DNA of 64,000 nucleotides, from positions 21,796 to 85,795 of the forward strand of contig CAMWSS010000007.1 in assembly GCA_947177035.1 (NCBI GenBank), read 5' to 3'. Source of the DNA: an uncultured Porphyromonadaceae bacterium. Its GTDB lineage: Bacteria; Bacteroidota; Bacteroidia; Bacteroidales; Muribaculaceae. Both the position numbers and the translations under genes were made by a program. Of the stretch, positions 8,817-17,466 are shown in pieces. Position 1 is the first letter of the stretch. Every line of letters starts with the position of its first letter. The notes beneath the pieces were generated by a model. It was not told where the DNA came from. It saw nothing but the letters and a program-made list of their open reading frames with translations, and did not search any database.

Positions 8817-9584
8817 TCAATTTGATTTCCGGCGCTGATAAACGAAGCGGGCAAGCCCATAGAGATAACGGCGGAACCCCGGGCGATAATGAAGCACCCG
8901 TTCGAACCATCCCATATACGGATCAAAAAATCTGACTGCGGCCCCAACAAGCACCATTGCAATAATTGTCCCTACTCCGACAACATTCCACAGCCATTGG
9001 CCGAAAAAGAAAAACGACAGGCCGATCGCGATCAACACCAGAGTCACATCGACCATAATCTTAACTCTGGCGAATCTGATACCGGACACCCGGCTGATGG
9101 CCACAGGCAATCCTTCACCGGGCATCGTCACAGAACCGCAACGGATCTCGAGAGAGATGCCGATGGCAAGCACCAGACAGCCGGCCATCTGCGTGACACA
9201 CTGCCAGAGAAGCGACTCGCATACCACGGATGACGTCAGCCACATATTCACATCAAGCATGTAGCCGAACACAAATCCGATCACAAGCTGAAAAAGCTGT
9301 AATAGCTCAAAACGCCGACGGAGCACCAGAATTTGCAGCCCCACCAGCAAAAAGTTCATGAGATAAGTATATTCACCGATGCTGAGCGCCGGAACCGAAT
9401 AGCTTTTGCCGGCAAGAGTCATCACATACGGAATGGTTGATATCACACTGCAGCCAAGATTGGAGCGCAGACAGAGCGCAACTCCGAATGTCATGACAAA
9501 TAGAGAGAACAACAGCAATACATGTTGCCATAAAAACGAGAGAAATCTCTCTGTATTAGAACCTGCAATACTTGTTAATTTCAT
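8817..9584 (-). CDS. YczE/YitT-like integral membrane protein
   Basis: 255 residues with about five or six hydrophobic helices. The first helix is followed by LRSNLGCSVISTIPY, then LEIRCGSVTMPGEGLPVAIS in the middle; both are features of YczE/YyaS/YitT-type transporters of unknown substrate. It ends in a basic tail (YQRRKSN). It is convergent with the permease gene to its left and divergent from yicC. A well-formed promoter lies just upstream (9606-9636). Confidence 0.75.
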   Translation of the reverse strand: MKLTSIAGSNTERFLSFLWQHVLLLFSLFVMTFGVALCLRSNLGCSVISTIPYVMTLAGKSYSVPALSIGEYTYLMNFLLVGLQILVLRRRFELLQLFQLVIGFVFGYMLDVNMWLTSSVVCESLLWQCVTQMAGCLVLAIGISLEIRCGSVTMPGEGLPVAISRVSGIRFARVKIMVDVTLVLIAIGLSFFFFGQWLWNVVGVGTIIAMVLVGAAVRFFDPYMGWFERVLHYRPGFRRYLYGLARFVYQRRKSN

Positions 9585-9605
9585 TTTTACGACTTATTTC
9601 AGAGA

Positions 9606-9636
9606 CAAATTTACGAAATATCGCCAACACGGCAAA
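9606..9636 (-). promoter_or_regulatory. promoter of the YczE-like gene
   Basis: On the minus strand, TTTG (9636-9633), 19 bases, then TAAATTTG (9613-9606). This matches the Bacteroidetes primary-sigma consensus. It is divergent from the yicC promoter 31 bases away. Confidence 0.75.
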
Positions 9637-9667
9637 ATAAGCGTTGTGTCGACAGCTGAGAAAAGGC

Positions 9668-9698
9668 TTTGGATATTGCGCTTTTTTTATTAATTTTG
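9668..9698 (+). promoter_or_regulatory. promoter of the yicC-gmk-nadD operon
   Basis: TTTG (9668-9671), 19 bases, TAATTTTG (9691-9698), a consensus Bacteroidetes promoter. The predicted transcript starts about 13 bases before the yicC ATG. Confidence 0.8.
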
Positions 9699-9717
9699 CA
9701 TCATAAAACCAAGTATT

Positions 9718-10596
9718 ATGCTTCTATCAATGACAGGATTCGGGAAAGCCACAGTGCAAATTCCCGCAAAAAAAATAACAGTTGAGATCAAATCACTCAA
9801 CAGCAAGCAATTCGATATTCAGTCACGAATTCCCGGAAGCTACCGGGAGCTGGAACTGGATTTGAGAAATATGGCCGCGGCGCGCCTGGAGCGCGGCAAA
9901 GTCGACATGGTCATCTGCGTTGAAGCCCTCCACGGAAATGTGCCCGTACAGTTCAACATTCCGGCTCTCAAGGCTTACAAGGAGCAGATTCAGCAGATGA
10001 GCAGAGAACTTGACATTCCGCTGCCTGATGACTGGTATGCCACACTGTTGCGTCTGCCCGACGTTTACAGCACTGAAGCTTCGGCCGAGATGTCGGAAGA
10101 GGAGATCGCGGCAGTGCGTCAGGTAGTGTCGGAAGCGATTGAGGGCGTGATGGAGTTCCGCCGAAAGGAAGGACGCAGACTCGAAGAATTCTTTGCGTCC
10201 AGAATCAAAGCCATCACCGAGATGCTCACCGAAGTCCCCAAATTTGAAATGGAACGTGTTGCAAAAATCAAATCCAGGATGGAGGATGCTCTCGGCAACA
10301 TCGCCCAGGTTGACTATGATCGCGGACGTCTGGAACAGGAGATGATATATTACATCGAAAAACTCGACGTCAACGAAGAGAAACAACGTCTGGCCCAGCA
10401 TCTGCAATATTTCACTGAGACTCTTTCCAATCCTGCGCCCGGCCAAGGCAAAAAACTCGGATTTATCGCACAGGAAATCGGCCGGGAAATCAACACTCTG
10501 GGATCAAAGAGCAACCATGCCGAACTGCAGAAACTCGTCGTGAAGATGAAAGACGAGCTTGAGCAGATAAAGGAACAGGTGCTTAACGTGATGTAA
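9718..10596 (+). CDS. YicC family endoribonuclease/RNase adapter
   Basis: 292 residues, the usual YicC length. The N-terminus MLLSMTGFGKA and EIKSLNSKQFD are the family signature, and the C-terminal DUF1732 region holds DYDRGRLEQEM, KLDVNEEKQRLAQHL and FIAQEIGREINTLGSKS. Family members act in RNA degradation or as RNase-linked factors. Location just upstream of guanylate kinase is common in bacteria. It is the first gene of a run reaching at least cdsA, with very short or overlapping spacers. Confidence 0.93.
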   Translation: MLLSMTGFGKATVQIPAKKITVEIKSLNSKQFDIQSRIPGSYRELELDLRNMAAARLERGKVDMVICVEALHGNVPVQFNIPALKAYKEQIQQMSRELDIPLPDDWYATLLRLPDVYSTEASAEMSEEEIAAVRQVVSEAIEGVMEFRRKEGRRLEEFFASRIKAITEMLTEVPKFEMERVAKIKSRMEDALGNIAQVDYDRGRLEQEMIYYIEKLDVNEEKQRLAQHLQYFTETLSNPAPGQGKKLGFIAQEIGREINTLGSKSNHAELQKLVVKMKDELEQIKEQVLNVM

Positions 10597-10619
10597 GCAA
10601 ACACAATAAAATATGAGCT

Positions 10620-11192
10620 ATGGCAGGTAAAGTGATTATAATATCGGCTCCCAGCGGTTGCGGAAAATCCACCATAATATCCGCGCTGATGAGTTCCGGC
10701 GAAATTAACATGCAGTTTTCGGTATCTGCTACAAACCGCGCCCCGCGAGGGCAGGAAATCAACGGCAAGGACTACCATTTTCTGTCTGACGAAGAATTCC
10801 GTGCCGCGATAGCCACAGACGCTTTTCTGGAATATGAAGAAGTGTATCCCGGCCGGTTCTATGGAACCCTGAAAAGCGAAATCGACCGGATTGCCTCGGC
10901 TGGCAGCAACGTCGTGCTCGACATTGACGTGAACGGCGGATTGCGTGTCAAACATGAACTTGCCGAAAAAGCTCTGAGCATATTCATCAAGCCGCCAAGC
11001 ATCGGCGCTTTGCGGTCAAGGCTCGAAAAACGCGGCACCGACTCGATGGAGAGCATCGATGCCCGAGTTGACCGCGCGCAATATGAAATAGAACAGGCGC
11101 CGCGATATGACGTCACTGTGGTCAATGACGATCTCGACACTGCGGTTGCTGAAGTCAGGCGCGTGATTGTCGATTTTCTGGACAACGACTGA
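10620..11192 (+). CDS. gmk: guanylate kinase
   Basis: Phosphorylates GMP to GDP with ATP. 190 residues. The P-loop SAPSGCGKST is at 9-18; the GMP-binding region includes SATNRAPRGQEINGKDYHF and EYEEVYPGRFYGT, and DIDVNGG follows near residue 100. The start is the ATG at 10620; an ATG seven bases upstream (10613) opens only a five-codon frame. The stop and the nadD start share one base (TGATG). Confidence 0.97.
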   Translation: MAGKVIIISAPSGCGKSTIISALMSSGEINMQFSVSATNRAPRGQEINGKDYHFLSDEEFRAAIATDAFLEYEEVYPGRFYGTLKSEIDRIASAGSNVVLDIDVNGGLRVKHELAEKALSIFIKPPSIGALRSRLEKRGTDSMESIDARVDRAQYEIEQAPRYDVTVVNDDLDTAVAEVRRVIVDFLDND

Positions 11193-11782
11193 TGTCTGAA
11201 CGGATTCGGCATATCGGAATTTTCGGAGGCTCCTTCAACCCGGTCCACTGCGGCCATCTGATGGTGGCCTCCTATCTGGCATCATGGACAGATCTTGACG
11301 AGGTGTGGCTCACGCTGTCGCCACAGAATCCACTGAAATCCACCGCTGATTTCGCGGCAGAGAATGATCGGCTCGCCATGGTCACCATGGCGACCGAAGG
11401 ATCGGAATCGCTAAAAGTCTGCGATGAGGAACTGCATATGCCACGGCCGTCATACACGATCGACACTCTGCGCCAGCTGCGCAGGTCTCATCCCGGATGT
11501 AGGTTCCGGCTGATAATCGGATCCGACAACTGGCTGATATTTCCGCAATGGAAATCTGCCGAAGAAATTATCTCGGAATTCGGAGTAATCATCTACCCGA
11601 GACCCGGTTACCCGATCGACGCTGACGGCCTGCCTGACGGAGCCACATTCGTTGATGCCCCGGAATGCTCCCTGTCGTCGACATTTTTAAGAAAATCCAT
11701 TGCAACAGACCACAGCATCGAACAGATGGTGCCGCAAAACGTTGTGAAATATATCAAAGAACACAAGCTCTATAAACAATGA
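11192..11782 (+). CDS. nadD: nicotinate-nucleotide adenylyltransferase
   Basis: Adenylates nicotinate mononucleotide in NAD synthesis. 196 residues. The nucleotidyltransferase motif GGSFNPVHCGHL is at 12-23, the SYTIDTLR segment is near residue 90, and the C-terminal SSTFLRKSI (the ISSTxxR-type motif) near 168. It is coupled to gmk upstream (1-base overlap) and to the DUF5063 gene downstream (4-base ATGA overlap). nadC, acting one step earlier, occurs at 35.7 kb in a separate unit. Confidence 0.96.
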   Translation: MSERIRHIGIFGGSFNPVHCGHLMVASYLASWTDLDEVWLTLSPQNPLKSTADFAAENDRLAMVTMATEGSESLKVCDEELHMPRPSYTIDTLRQLRRSHPGCRFRLIIGSDNWLIFPQWKSAEEIISEFGVIIYPRPGYPIDADGLPDGATFVDAPECSLSSTFLRKSIATDHSIEQMVPQNVVKYIKEHKLYKQ

Positions 11783-12297
11783 ATCTCAGCAATAACGCTC
11801 TGTCAGTAATAGCGCTGGCAAACGAATACTGTCAGGCGGCAGAAATGGCGGCAGAAGTTTCGCCGGCCGAATTTACCGGCAAGATGGTCAGACTATTGCC
11901 GCGCATCTATATTGCCGTGAGCGATCTTCCTGAAGAAGCGGACTCTGACGCCGATTTCGGATTTGACGCCCGCCATCTCGACGAAGCCTATTATGAAGAA
12001 ATACGCCAGTCGATCGCCGCGACTTTAGGTGAGCGTGACGCATATCTCGACACTTTCCAGCAGGATATGCAATATAGCGACACTCCGATAGCCGCCACTG
12101 TCAGCGAAGGTCTTGCCGATATATTTCAGGTGCTCTACAATTTTGTGGAAGATGTGCGCAACTCTGACACCGACCAGGCCCAATGCCATCTGGCCGATCT
12201 CAAAGTGCAATTTGCGGAATATTGGAGTGAAACGCTCTGCAATGTGATGCGTCCCCTCAATCAGATCATACATAACCCTGACGAAGATTTCGAATGA
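11779..12297 (+). CDS. DUF5063 domain protein
   Basis: 172 residues, acidic and mostly helical, with no signal peptide or membrane helix. The N-terminus (ALANEYCQAAEMAAEVS) and PRIYIAVSDLP match the DUF5063 family seen in Bacteroidetes, where it often sits beside nadD and cdsA as here. Function unknown. Both ends overlap neighbours by four bases, so expression is likely coupled. Confidence 0.8.
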   Translation: MNLSNNALSVIALANEYCQAAEMAAEVSPAEFTGKMVRLLPRIYIAVSDLPEEADSDADFGFDARHLDEAYYEEIRQSIAATLGERDAYLDTFQQDMQYSDTPIAATVSEGLADIFQVLYNFVEDVRNSDTDQAQCHLADLKVQFAEYWSETLCNVMRPLNQIIHNPDEDFE

Positions 12298-13115
12298 AAA
12301 ACATAGCAATCAGAGCCTTGTCCGGCGGCATATACGTTGCCTTGATAGTGGCTGGAGTACTTTGTGGCCCGACAATATTTCTTATCCTGCTGTTGCTGCT
12401 CGGCACACTTGCCGTCAATGAAATTTTCGGCCTGACGCATCCGCTTGCCAACGAAAAAGCGTCAATGACAGATGTTTTGCTCCGCGTCATTGACTGCCTT
12501 GGCGCATATTCGCTCATCTTTGTCACAACAATGGATCTCAGCTATGCTGTCATCGGGATTTTCAGCTTTATCGTATATCTGATAATCAGATTATGTGTCC
12601 AGCTCTGGGTCAAAAACGAAAACGCATTGACATCATTGTCGTTTTCATTCATGAGTCAGCTCTATGTTGCGTTGCCCATAGCGTTGATGGGTGTTGTTTA
12701 CCAAATTTTCTCGCCAGCCATGTTGCTTCTGCTCTTTGTGCTGGTGTGGGTCAACGACACATTCGCCTTCCTTACAGGCTGCACGCTCGGACGTCACCGG
12801 CTGTTTGAAAGAATATCGCCAAAAAAGTCGTGGGAAGGATTTGTCGGCGGCGCTGTTTTCACAATAATCGCGGCTATGCTGGCCGCAGCATTCCTGTCGC
12901 AGTATTTTCACGTGGAATTATGGAAAATGGGTATTCTTGGACTGACTGTCACGACTGCGGCCACATTAGGCGACCTGATTGAGTCTCTGATCAAACGCAC
13001 TCTCGGAGTCAAGGACTCCGGCAAACTGATTCCCGGTCATGGCGGAATCCTGGACCGAATTGACTCGCTGCTGCTGGTCGTTCCAGCTTCATTACTCGTC
13101 CTCATCTTAATATAG
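12294..13115 (+). CDS. cdsA: phosphatidate cytidylyltransferase
   Basis: Makes CDP-diacylglycerol from phosphatidate and CTP for phospholipid synthesis in the inner membrane. 273 residues with about seven or eight hydrophobic helices. The C-terminal CDP-DAG synthase signature is complete: GDLIESLIKRTLGVKDSGK...PGHGGILDRIDSL at about residues 223-260. Further upstream are FLTGCTLGRHRLFERISPKKSWEG. The start overlaps the preceding stop (ATGA). Confidence 0.96.
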   Translation: MKNIAIRALSGGIYVALIVAGVLCGPTIFLILLLLLGTLAVNEIFGLTHPLANEKASMTDVLLRVIDCLGAYSLIFVTTMDLSYAVIGIFSFIVYLIIRLCVQLWVKNENALTSLSFSFMSQLYVALPIALMGVVYQIFSPAMLLLLFVLVWVNDTFAFLTGCTLGRHRLFERISPKKSWEGFVGGAVFTIIAAMLAAAFLSQYFHVELWKMGILGLTVTTAATLGDLIESLIKRTLGVKDSGKLIPGHGGILDRIDSLLLVVPASLLVLILI

Positions 13116-13127
13116 AATTTCCGACTT

Positions 13128-13868
13128 ATGTCAATATTCAGTTTCTTCTCCACAAAGAAAGCCCCGGCTAAACTTCCGTTTCACACTGATATACACTGCC
13201 ACATTGTGCCAGGTGTCGACGATGGCTCGCCAGAGCTGGAAAAATCAGTGGAGCTGATTGCCAAAATGGCTGGCTGGGGCATCGAGCGTATTTTTCTCAG
13301 TCCGCACGTCACACAAGACACGTTTGAGAACACGCCCGAAACTCTGGCTGAACCCTTTGCCACGCTGCAACAAGGAGTGGCTGCCGCAGAAGTTCCCGTA
13401 AAACTCGCCATGCACGCCGAATATCGCATTGACGAATTTTTCCTACAACAGATCGAACTGGGAAACCTGCGCCCCATGCCCGGCAACTACCTGCTCGTTG
13501 AAAACTCTTTCGCCCAAGAGCCATGGGGCCTCGACAAGCTGTTGTTTGATCTGAAACTCAAAGGATATGTGCCGGTCATGGCGCATCCTGAACGCTATCT
13601 ATATTATTCAGTCAACAATCGCGACCGCTATCGCCAGCTGCATGACACAGGGCTGCTCTTCCAGATCAACCTGTTGAGTCTGGCTGGCGCCTATGGAAAA
13701 CAGGAAAAACAGACGGCTGAATGGCTCCTTGAGCATGGAATGGTGGAGTTCATCGGAACTGACATCCATCGTCGCGGTCATACCGAATACATCGACGCAT
13801 ATCTGCGTTCACGCGACTTTACCCGACACTCCAGACATTTCAACAATCTGCTCAATGACACGATTTAG
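13128..13868 (+). CDS. CpsB/YwqE-type PHP-fold protein-tyrosine phosphatase
   Basis: 246 residues. The metal-binding motifs of the PHP family are visible: DIHCHIVPGVDDG with His23 and His25, SPHVTQDTF near residue 63, AEYRID, VMAHPERY near 148-155 and GTDIHRRGH near 207. CpsB-like enzymes dephosphorylate the bacterial tyrosine kinases that control capsule export. It is followed immediately by a Wzi-like gene (14-base overlap), which supports a capsule or exopolysaccharide role. No tyrosine kinase gene lies in the window. Confidence 0.88.
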   Translation: MSIFSFFSTKKAPAKLPFHTDIHCHIVPGVDDGSPELEKSVELIAKMAGWGIERIFLSPHVTQDTFENTPETLAEPFATLQQGVAAAEVPVKLAMHAEYRIDEFFLQQIELGNLRPMPGNYLLVENSFAQEPWGLDKLLFDLKLKGYVPVMAHPERYLYYSVNNRDRYRQLHDTGLLFQINLLSLAGAYGKQEKQTAEWLLEHGMVEFIGTDIHRRGHTEYIDAYLRSRDFTRHSRHFNNLLNDTI

Positions 13869-15411
13869 CATAGCTTTGATCGCCGCTTCATTCATGGCGG
13901 CAGGCGAATCATTCGCAAGCGAACCGCTGGTCATGCGGGCAAAAGCGGAACTGGAAATCAATGGAGGCAACAGTTCTTTCGCACCATATTACATAGCTTC
14001 AAACCGGCATGGCACATTGTCGCAAGCCAGAGGTGCGGGAATCGGAGTTTCCATTGACAAACAGATGGATCTGAGCCGACGCTTCACATATGGCTTTGGA
14101 GTCGAAGGACGATTCGGAGCGACAAACCGCACCGATTACGACCAATTCCGCTCTGCCACACAGTCCTGGGGCATCAGCAGCCAGGCTCCAGCCAACGCAT
14201 GGCTGCAACAGCTATATGCCGAAGTAAAATTCCGCGGTGTCTTTCTTGAGGCAGGTCTGAAAGAACAACGTGCCGCTCTTGTCAACGAAGAATTGAGCAG
14301 CGGTGACCTTGTTCACGGAATCAATGCACGTCCTATGCCTGGAGCGCGGGCCGGGTTCGTTGACTTTCAGAATATTCCGTTCACAAACGGATGGGTGCAG
14401 ATACAAGGAGAACTTGGATATTGGAAATATCTCGACAATGACTGGCAGAAACATCATTTCAGTTTCTATAACTATCACGTCAATCTCGGATCCTGGCACA
14501 ACTATAAACGCTGCTTTTTCCGCACAAAACCATCAGAAGCATTTTCATTGACCATCGGCATGCAGGCAGCCGCGCAATTCTCAGGCACGACAACAAACTA
14601 CCATAACGGCCAGATTGCAGGCGAAGAGAAATTCTCTCTCTCGGTCAAAGATTTTATCGACATGATAGTGTTGCGCGAAGGCGACGATTACTGGAAAGGA
14701 AACCACGTCGGCTCATGGGACATTCAGGGACGTTATCGGCTGAAATCCGGCGACGAGATCAAGCTGTATGCCCAATGGCTATGGGAAGACGGCTCCGGAA
14801 TCGGAAAGCTGAACGGATGGGATGGCCTATGGGGCATAGAATGGAAAACAGCGAAACCGGCTCCGGTGAGCGGAGTGGTGGTCGAAGTGCTCTCGTTCAT
14901 GAACCAGAGCGGTCCGTTGCACTATGACCCGGCCGACATTCCTGGCACGACAATGACAGAATCGCAGGCCACTGGCGCAGACAATTACTATAACAACACA
15001 TGGTATAACGGATATGCATATTATGGCATGAGTCTCGGATCGCCAATGTTTATATCCCCGATATATAACACCGACGGTTTCACCACTGCGTTTGTCGACA
15101 ACCGATTCTGGGGCATACACGCCGGAATCAGCGGCACTATCATAGACGGACTTGACTATCGCGTGCTCGGAAGCTGGCGTAAATTCTATGGCACAATGAT
15201 GCTGCCGAGGATTTCAACGGTGCATGATTTTTCTGCCATGGCCGAAGCATCATGGATGATTCCGGGTGTGCCTGGAATGAAACTCACCGTGCAGGCGGCT
15301 TTCGACGCCGGCAACTCTCCGCTCGGCAACCGCGGAGGAATGCTTGCCGGCATCAGCTATTCAGGACTGTTTAACTGCAACACCAAAAAATTCACACCAT
15401 GCGGACTCTGA
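13855..15411 (+). CDS. capsule assembly Wzi-like outer membrane protein
   Basis: 518 residues from the ATG at 13855, which overlaps the previous stop; an earlier in-frame start at 13693 would lie deep inside the phosphatase gene and lacks the signal peptide. The signal peptide is MTRFSIALIAASFMAAGESFAS. The rest is rich in aromatic beta-strands (for example the YAEVKFRGVFLEAGLKE segment and the C-terminal ISYSGLF), as in the Caps_assemb_Wzi beta-barrel family that anchors capsule to the surface. It overlaps the following lipoprotein gene by 13 bases. Confidence 0.85.
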   Translation: MTRFSIALIAASFMAAGESFASEPLVMRAKAELEINGGNSSFAPYYIASNRHGTLSQARGAGIGVSIDKQMDLSRRFTYGFGVEGRFGATNRTDYDQFRSATQSWGISSQAPANAWLQQLYAEVKFRGVFLEAGLKEQRAALVNEELSSGDLVHGINARPMPGARAGFVDFQNIPFTNGWVQIQGELGYWKYLDNDWQKHHFSFYNYHVNLGSWHNYKRCFFRTKPSEAFSLTIGMQAAAQFSGTTTNYHNGQIAGEEKFSLSVKDFIDMIVLREGDDYWKGNHVGSWDIQGRYRLKSGDEIKLYAQWLWEDGSGIGKLNGWDGLWGIEWKTAKPAPVSGVVVEVLSFMNQSGPLHYDPADIPGTTMTESQATGADNYYNNTWYNGYAYYGMSLGSPMFISPIYNTDGFTTAFVDNRFWGIHAGISGTIIDGLDYRVLGSWRKFYGTMMLPRISTVHDFSAMAEASWMIPGVPGMKLTVQAAFDAGNSPLGNRGGMLAGISYSGLFNCNTKKFTPCGL

Positions 15412-15854
15412 AATTTATTGCCGCCGGACTTGTGGCAGCATGCGCACTCTCGTCAGGATGCACGTGCAATAACGGCGATATCGGCAACTGGTTCGGCACG
15501 TGGCATCTGGAAAAAATACAGGCCGAAGGCAAAGACGTTTCTGATTATCAAGGAAATATTTTCTGGCAGTTTCAGTCTGACGTGATCAACATGACCGAAC
15601 TGACTCCAGGCGGATATCATGAGCGCGCCAATCATTGGGGCACATGGAAGGAACAAAACAATACTCTGAGCCTGAATTTCAACCATCCGGTAAATCCGGG
15701 CACAACAACTCCTTCATCGTCATTTGAGCCGCCTTTGATTCTGCACCTGCCGCTTGAAGCCGACCTGGCCATTGACAAATTCTCTTCATCTCGGCTGATC
15801 GTGACATATAATGCCGCCGATGCCACCTATAAATATATTCTCAAAAAGCAATGA
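15399..15854 (+). CDS. lipocalin-like lipoprotein
   Basis: 151 residues with a lipoprotein signal: the lipobox LSSGC puts the acylated cysteine at residue 21. The mature part begins with a GTWHLEKI segment and contains NHWGTWKEQNNTLSLNF, the pattern of Bacteroidetes lipocalin-like (DUF4923/5004-type) lipoproteins; exact family uncertain. It overlaps the Wzi-like gene by 13 bases and the legB-like gene by 4 bases, so it is probably an accessory envelope protein of the same unit. Confidence 0.72.
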   Translation: MRTLKFIAAGLVAACALSSGCTCNNGDIGNWFGTWHLEKIQAEGKDVSDYQGNIFWQFQSDVINMTELTPGGYHERANHWGTWKEQNNTLSLNFNHPVNPGTTTPSSSFEPPLILHLPLEADLAIDKFSSSRLIVTYNAADATYKYILKKQ

Positions 15855-16852
15855 CTGAAAACGATCTCGACAACAAGCCTCGCGTGCTCGTCACCGGCGC
15901 CAACGGATTCATCGGTTCACATCTGACAGAACTGCTGCTGGCCCAGGGCTACAATGTGCGTGCGCTTAATCAATATAATTCATTCAACGATTATGGCTGG
16001 CTGGAAGGAATTGAACACCCGCGGCTTGAAGTAGTGAGTGGCGACATCCGCGACTCTGGCTTCTGCATCGATCTGGCAAAAGACTGCGACACGATTTTCC
16101 ACCTCGCCGCACTGATTGCCATTCCGTTCAGTTATGTAGCCCCAGAAAGCTATGTCGACACCAATATCAAAGGCACTCTCAACATCTGCAAGGCAGCACA
16201 GCATTGCGGAACACGCCGTCTGCTGGTGACATCCACCAGCGAAGTCTATGGCACCGCCTTGACTGTGCCGATCTCCGAATCTCACCCCAGACAACCGCAA
16301 AGCCCCTACTCTGCCACGAAGATCGGAGCCGATGCCATTGCCCAGAGTTTTCATCATGCCTTTGGGCTTCCGGTGGTGGTGGTCAGGCCGTTCAACACCT
16401 ATGGCCCACGCCAGAGCGCCAGAGCGATCATACCAACAATCATCTCACAGATCGCGTCTGGCATGACTGAGATAAAAGTCGGCGATCTGCGCCCGACCCG
16501 TGATTTCAACTTCGTCACCGACACATGTCGCGGATTTCTTGCCCTGGCCCAGGCCGAAGGAGTGGAAGGCCGCGAAATCAACATTGCCACAGGCACTGAA
16601 GTCACCATGCGCCAGACCCTTGAACTTATCGCCGAATTGATGGGAGCCGAGGTCAGCTATGTGACAGACCCTGCCCGCCTGCGTCCTTCGGGCAGTGAGG
16701 TGATGCGCCTGTGTGGCGACAATTCTCTGATCACCTCGCTGACATCGTGGCGTCCGGAGGTGGATCTGCGTGAAGGTCTGCGCCGCACCATCGAATGGTT
16801 TACAGACCCGCGGAATCTATGCCGCTACAAACCTCAGATCTATAACAGATGA
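15851..16852 (+). CDS. legB: NAD-dependent 4,6-dehydratase, LegB-like
   Basis: 333 residues, short-chain dehydrogenase fold. TGANGFIGS at 15-23 binds NAD, TSTSEVYG at 127-134 carries the active-site Thr/Ser, and Tyr153 and Lys157 (SPYSATK) form the catalytic pair. NTYGPRQSARAIIPT and the YNSFNDYGWLE segment near 42-52 are hallmarks of LegB, which turns UDP-GlcNAc into the 4-keto-6-deoxy intermediate of legionaminic acid synthesis (in some bacteria GDP-GlcNAc). The following neuD- and neuB-like genes support a nonulosonic acid pathway. Other sugar 4,6-dehydratases remain possible. Confidence 0.82.
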   Translation: MTENDLDNKPRVLVTGANGFIGSHLTELLLAQGYNVRALNQYNSFNDYGWLEGIEHPRLEVVSGDIRDSGFCIDLAKDCDTIFHLAALIAIPFSYVAPESYVDTNIKGTLNICKAAQHCGTRRLLVTSTSEVYGTALTVPISESHPRQPQSPYSATKIGADAIAQSFHHAFGLPVVVVRPFNTYGPRQSARAIIPTIISQIASGMTEIKVGDLRPTRDFNFVTDTCRGFLALAQAEGVEGREINIATGTEVTMRQTLELIAELMGAEVSYVTDPARLRPSGSEVMRLCGDNSLITSLTSWRPEVDLREGLRRTIEWFTDPRNLCRYKPQIYNR

Positions 16853-17466
16853 CACCGCTGGCCCTGATCGGAGGCGGCGGACACGCTCTGTCGCTACTGG
16901 AAATGATGCCGGAAAACATGGCCGTGTGCGGATATGTCGACCATGCGCCGGTGGAAGGAATGTCGCTCACATGGCTCGGCACAGACGACAAATTCCTGTC
17001 TGAAAATGCCGACTGCCCCATCCACATTTCTTTAGTCTGGGGTTCTGAAGGTGATATGTCATTGCGTCGCAAGCTTATTGAACGCTATCGCCATCAGCCC
17101 ACAGAAACTCTTGTGGCATCAACAGCAGTGATCACTCCACACAGCAGCATAGGAACCGGATGCGCGGTCATGCACCGTGCTGTCATCAACGGCGCATCTA
17201 TCGGCGATTACAGCATCGTCAACACCGGAGCTATAATCGAGCATGGAGTGATACTCGGCGAAAACGTGTTTGTCGGTCCCGGTGCAGTCATATGCGGAAA
17301 TGCCGTCATCGGCAATGATTGCATTATCGGTGCGGGCGCCATAATAAAAAATGGGGTATCGATAGTAGCCGGAACAGTGATCGGTCTTGGAGCGGCTGTC
17401 ATATCCGACGTAACAGTTTCAGGCGTCTATTCCGGAATTCCGGCCAAAGAGCACAACAGAAAATGA
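16849..17466 (+). CDS. NeuD/LegH-like sugar acyltransferase (left-handed beta-helix)
   Basis: 205 residues. An N-terminal Rossmann-like part (LALIGGGGHALSLLEMM, about 4-20) is followed by hexapeptide repeats from about residue 100 (IGTGCAVMHRAVINGASIGDY, then VFVGPGAVICGNAVIGNDC). This is the PglD/NeuD architecture of acetyltransferases acting on sugar amines or sialic-type acids. Flanked by LegB-like and NeuB-like genes with 4-base overlaps, it probably N- or O-acetylates an intermediate of a nonulosonic acid. Confidence 0.82.
   Translation: MTPLALIGGGGHALSLLEMMPENMAVCGYVDHAPVEGMSLTWLGTDDKFLSENADCPIHISLVWGSEGDMSLRRKLIERYRHQPTETLVASTAVITPHSSIGTGCAVMHRAVINGASIGDYSIVNTGAIIEHGVILGENVFVGPGAVICGNAVIGNDCIIGAGAIIKNGVSIVAGTVIGLGAAVISDVTVSGVYSGIPAKEHNRK

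Noticed and set aside
13693..13854. Longer N-terminus for the Wzi-like protein
   Set aside because: It would overlap the phosphatase gene by over 170 bases and hide the signal peptide that starts at 13855.
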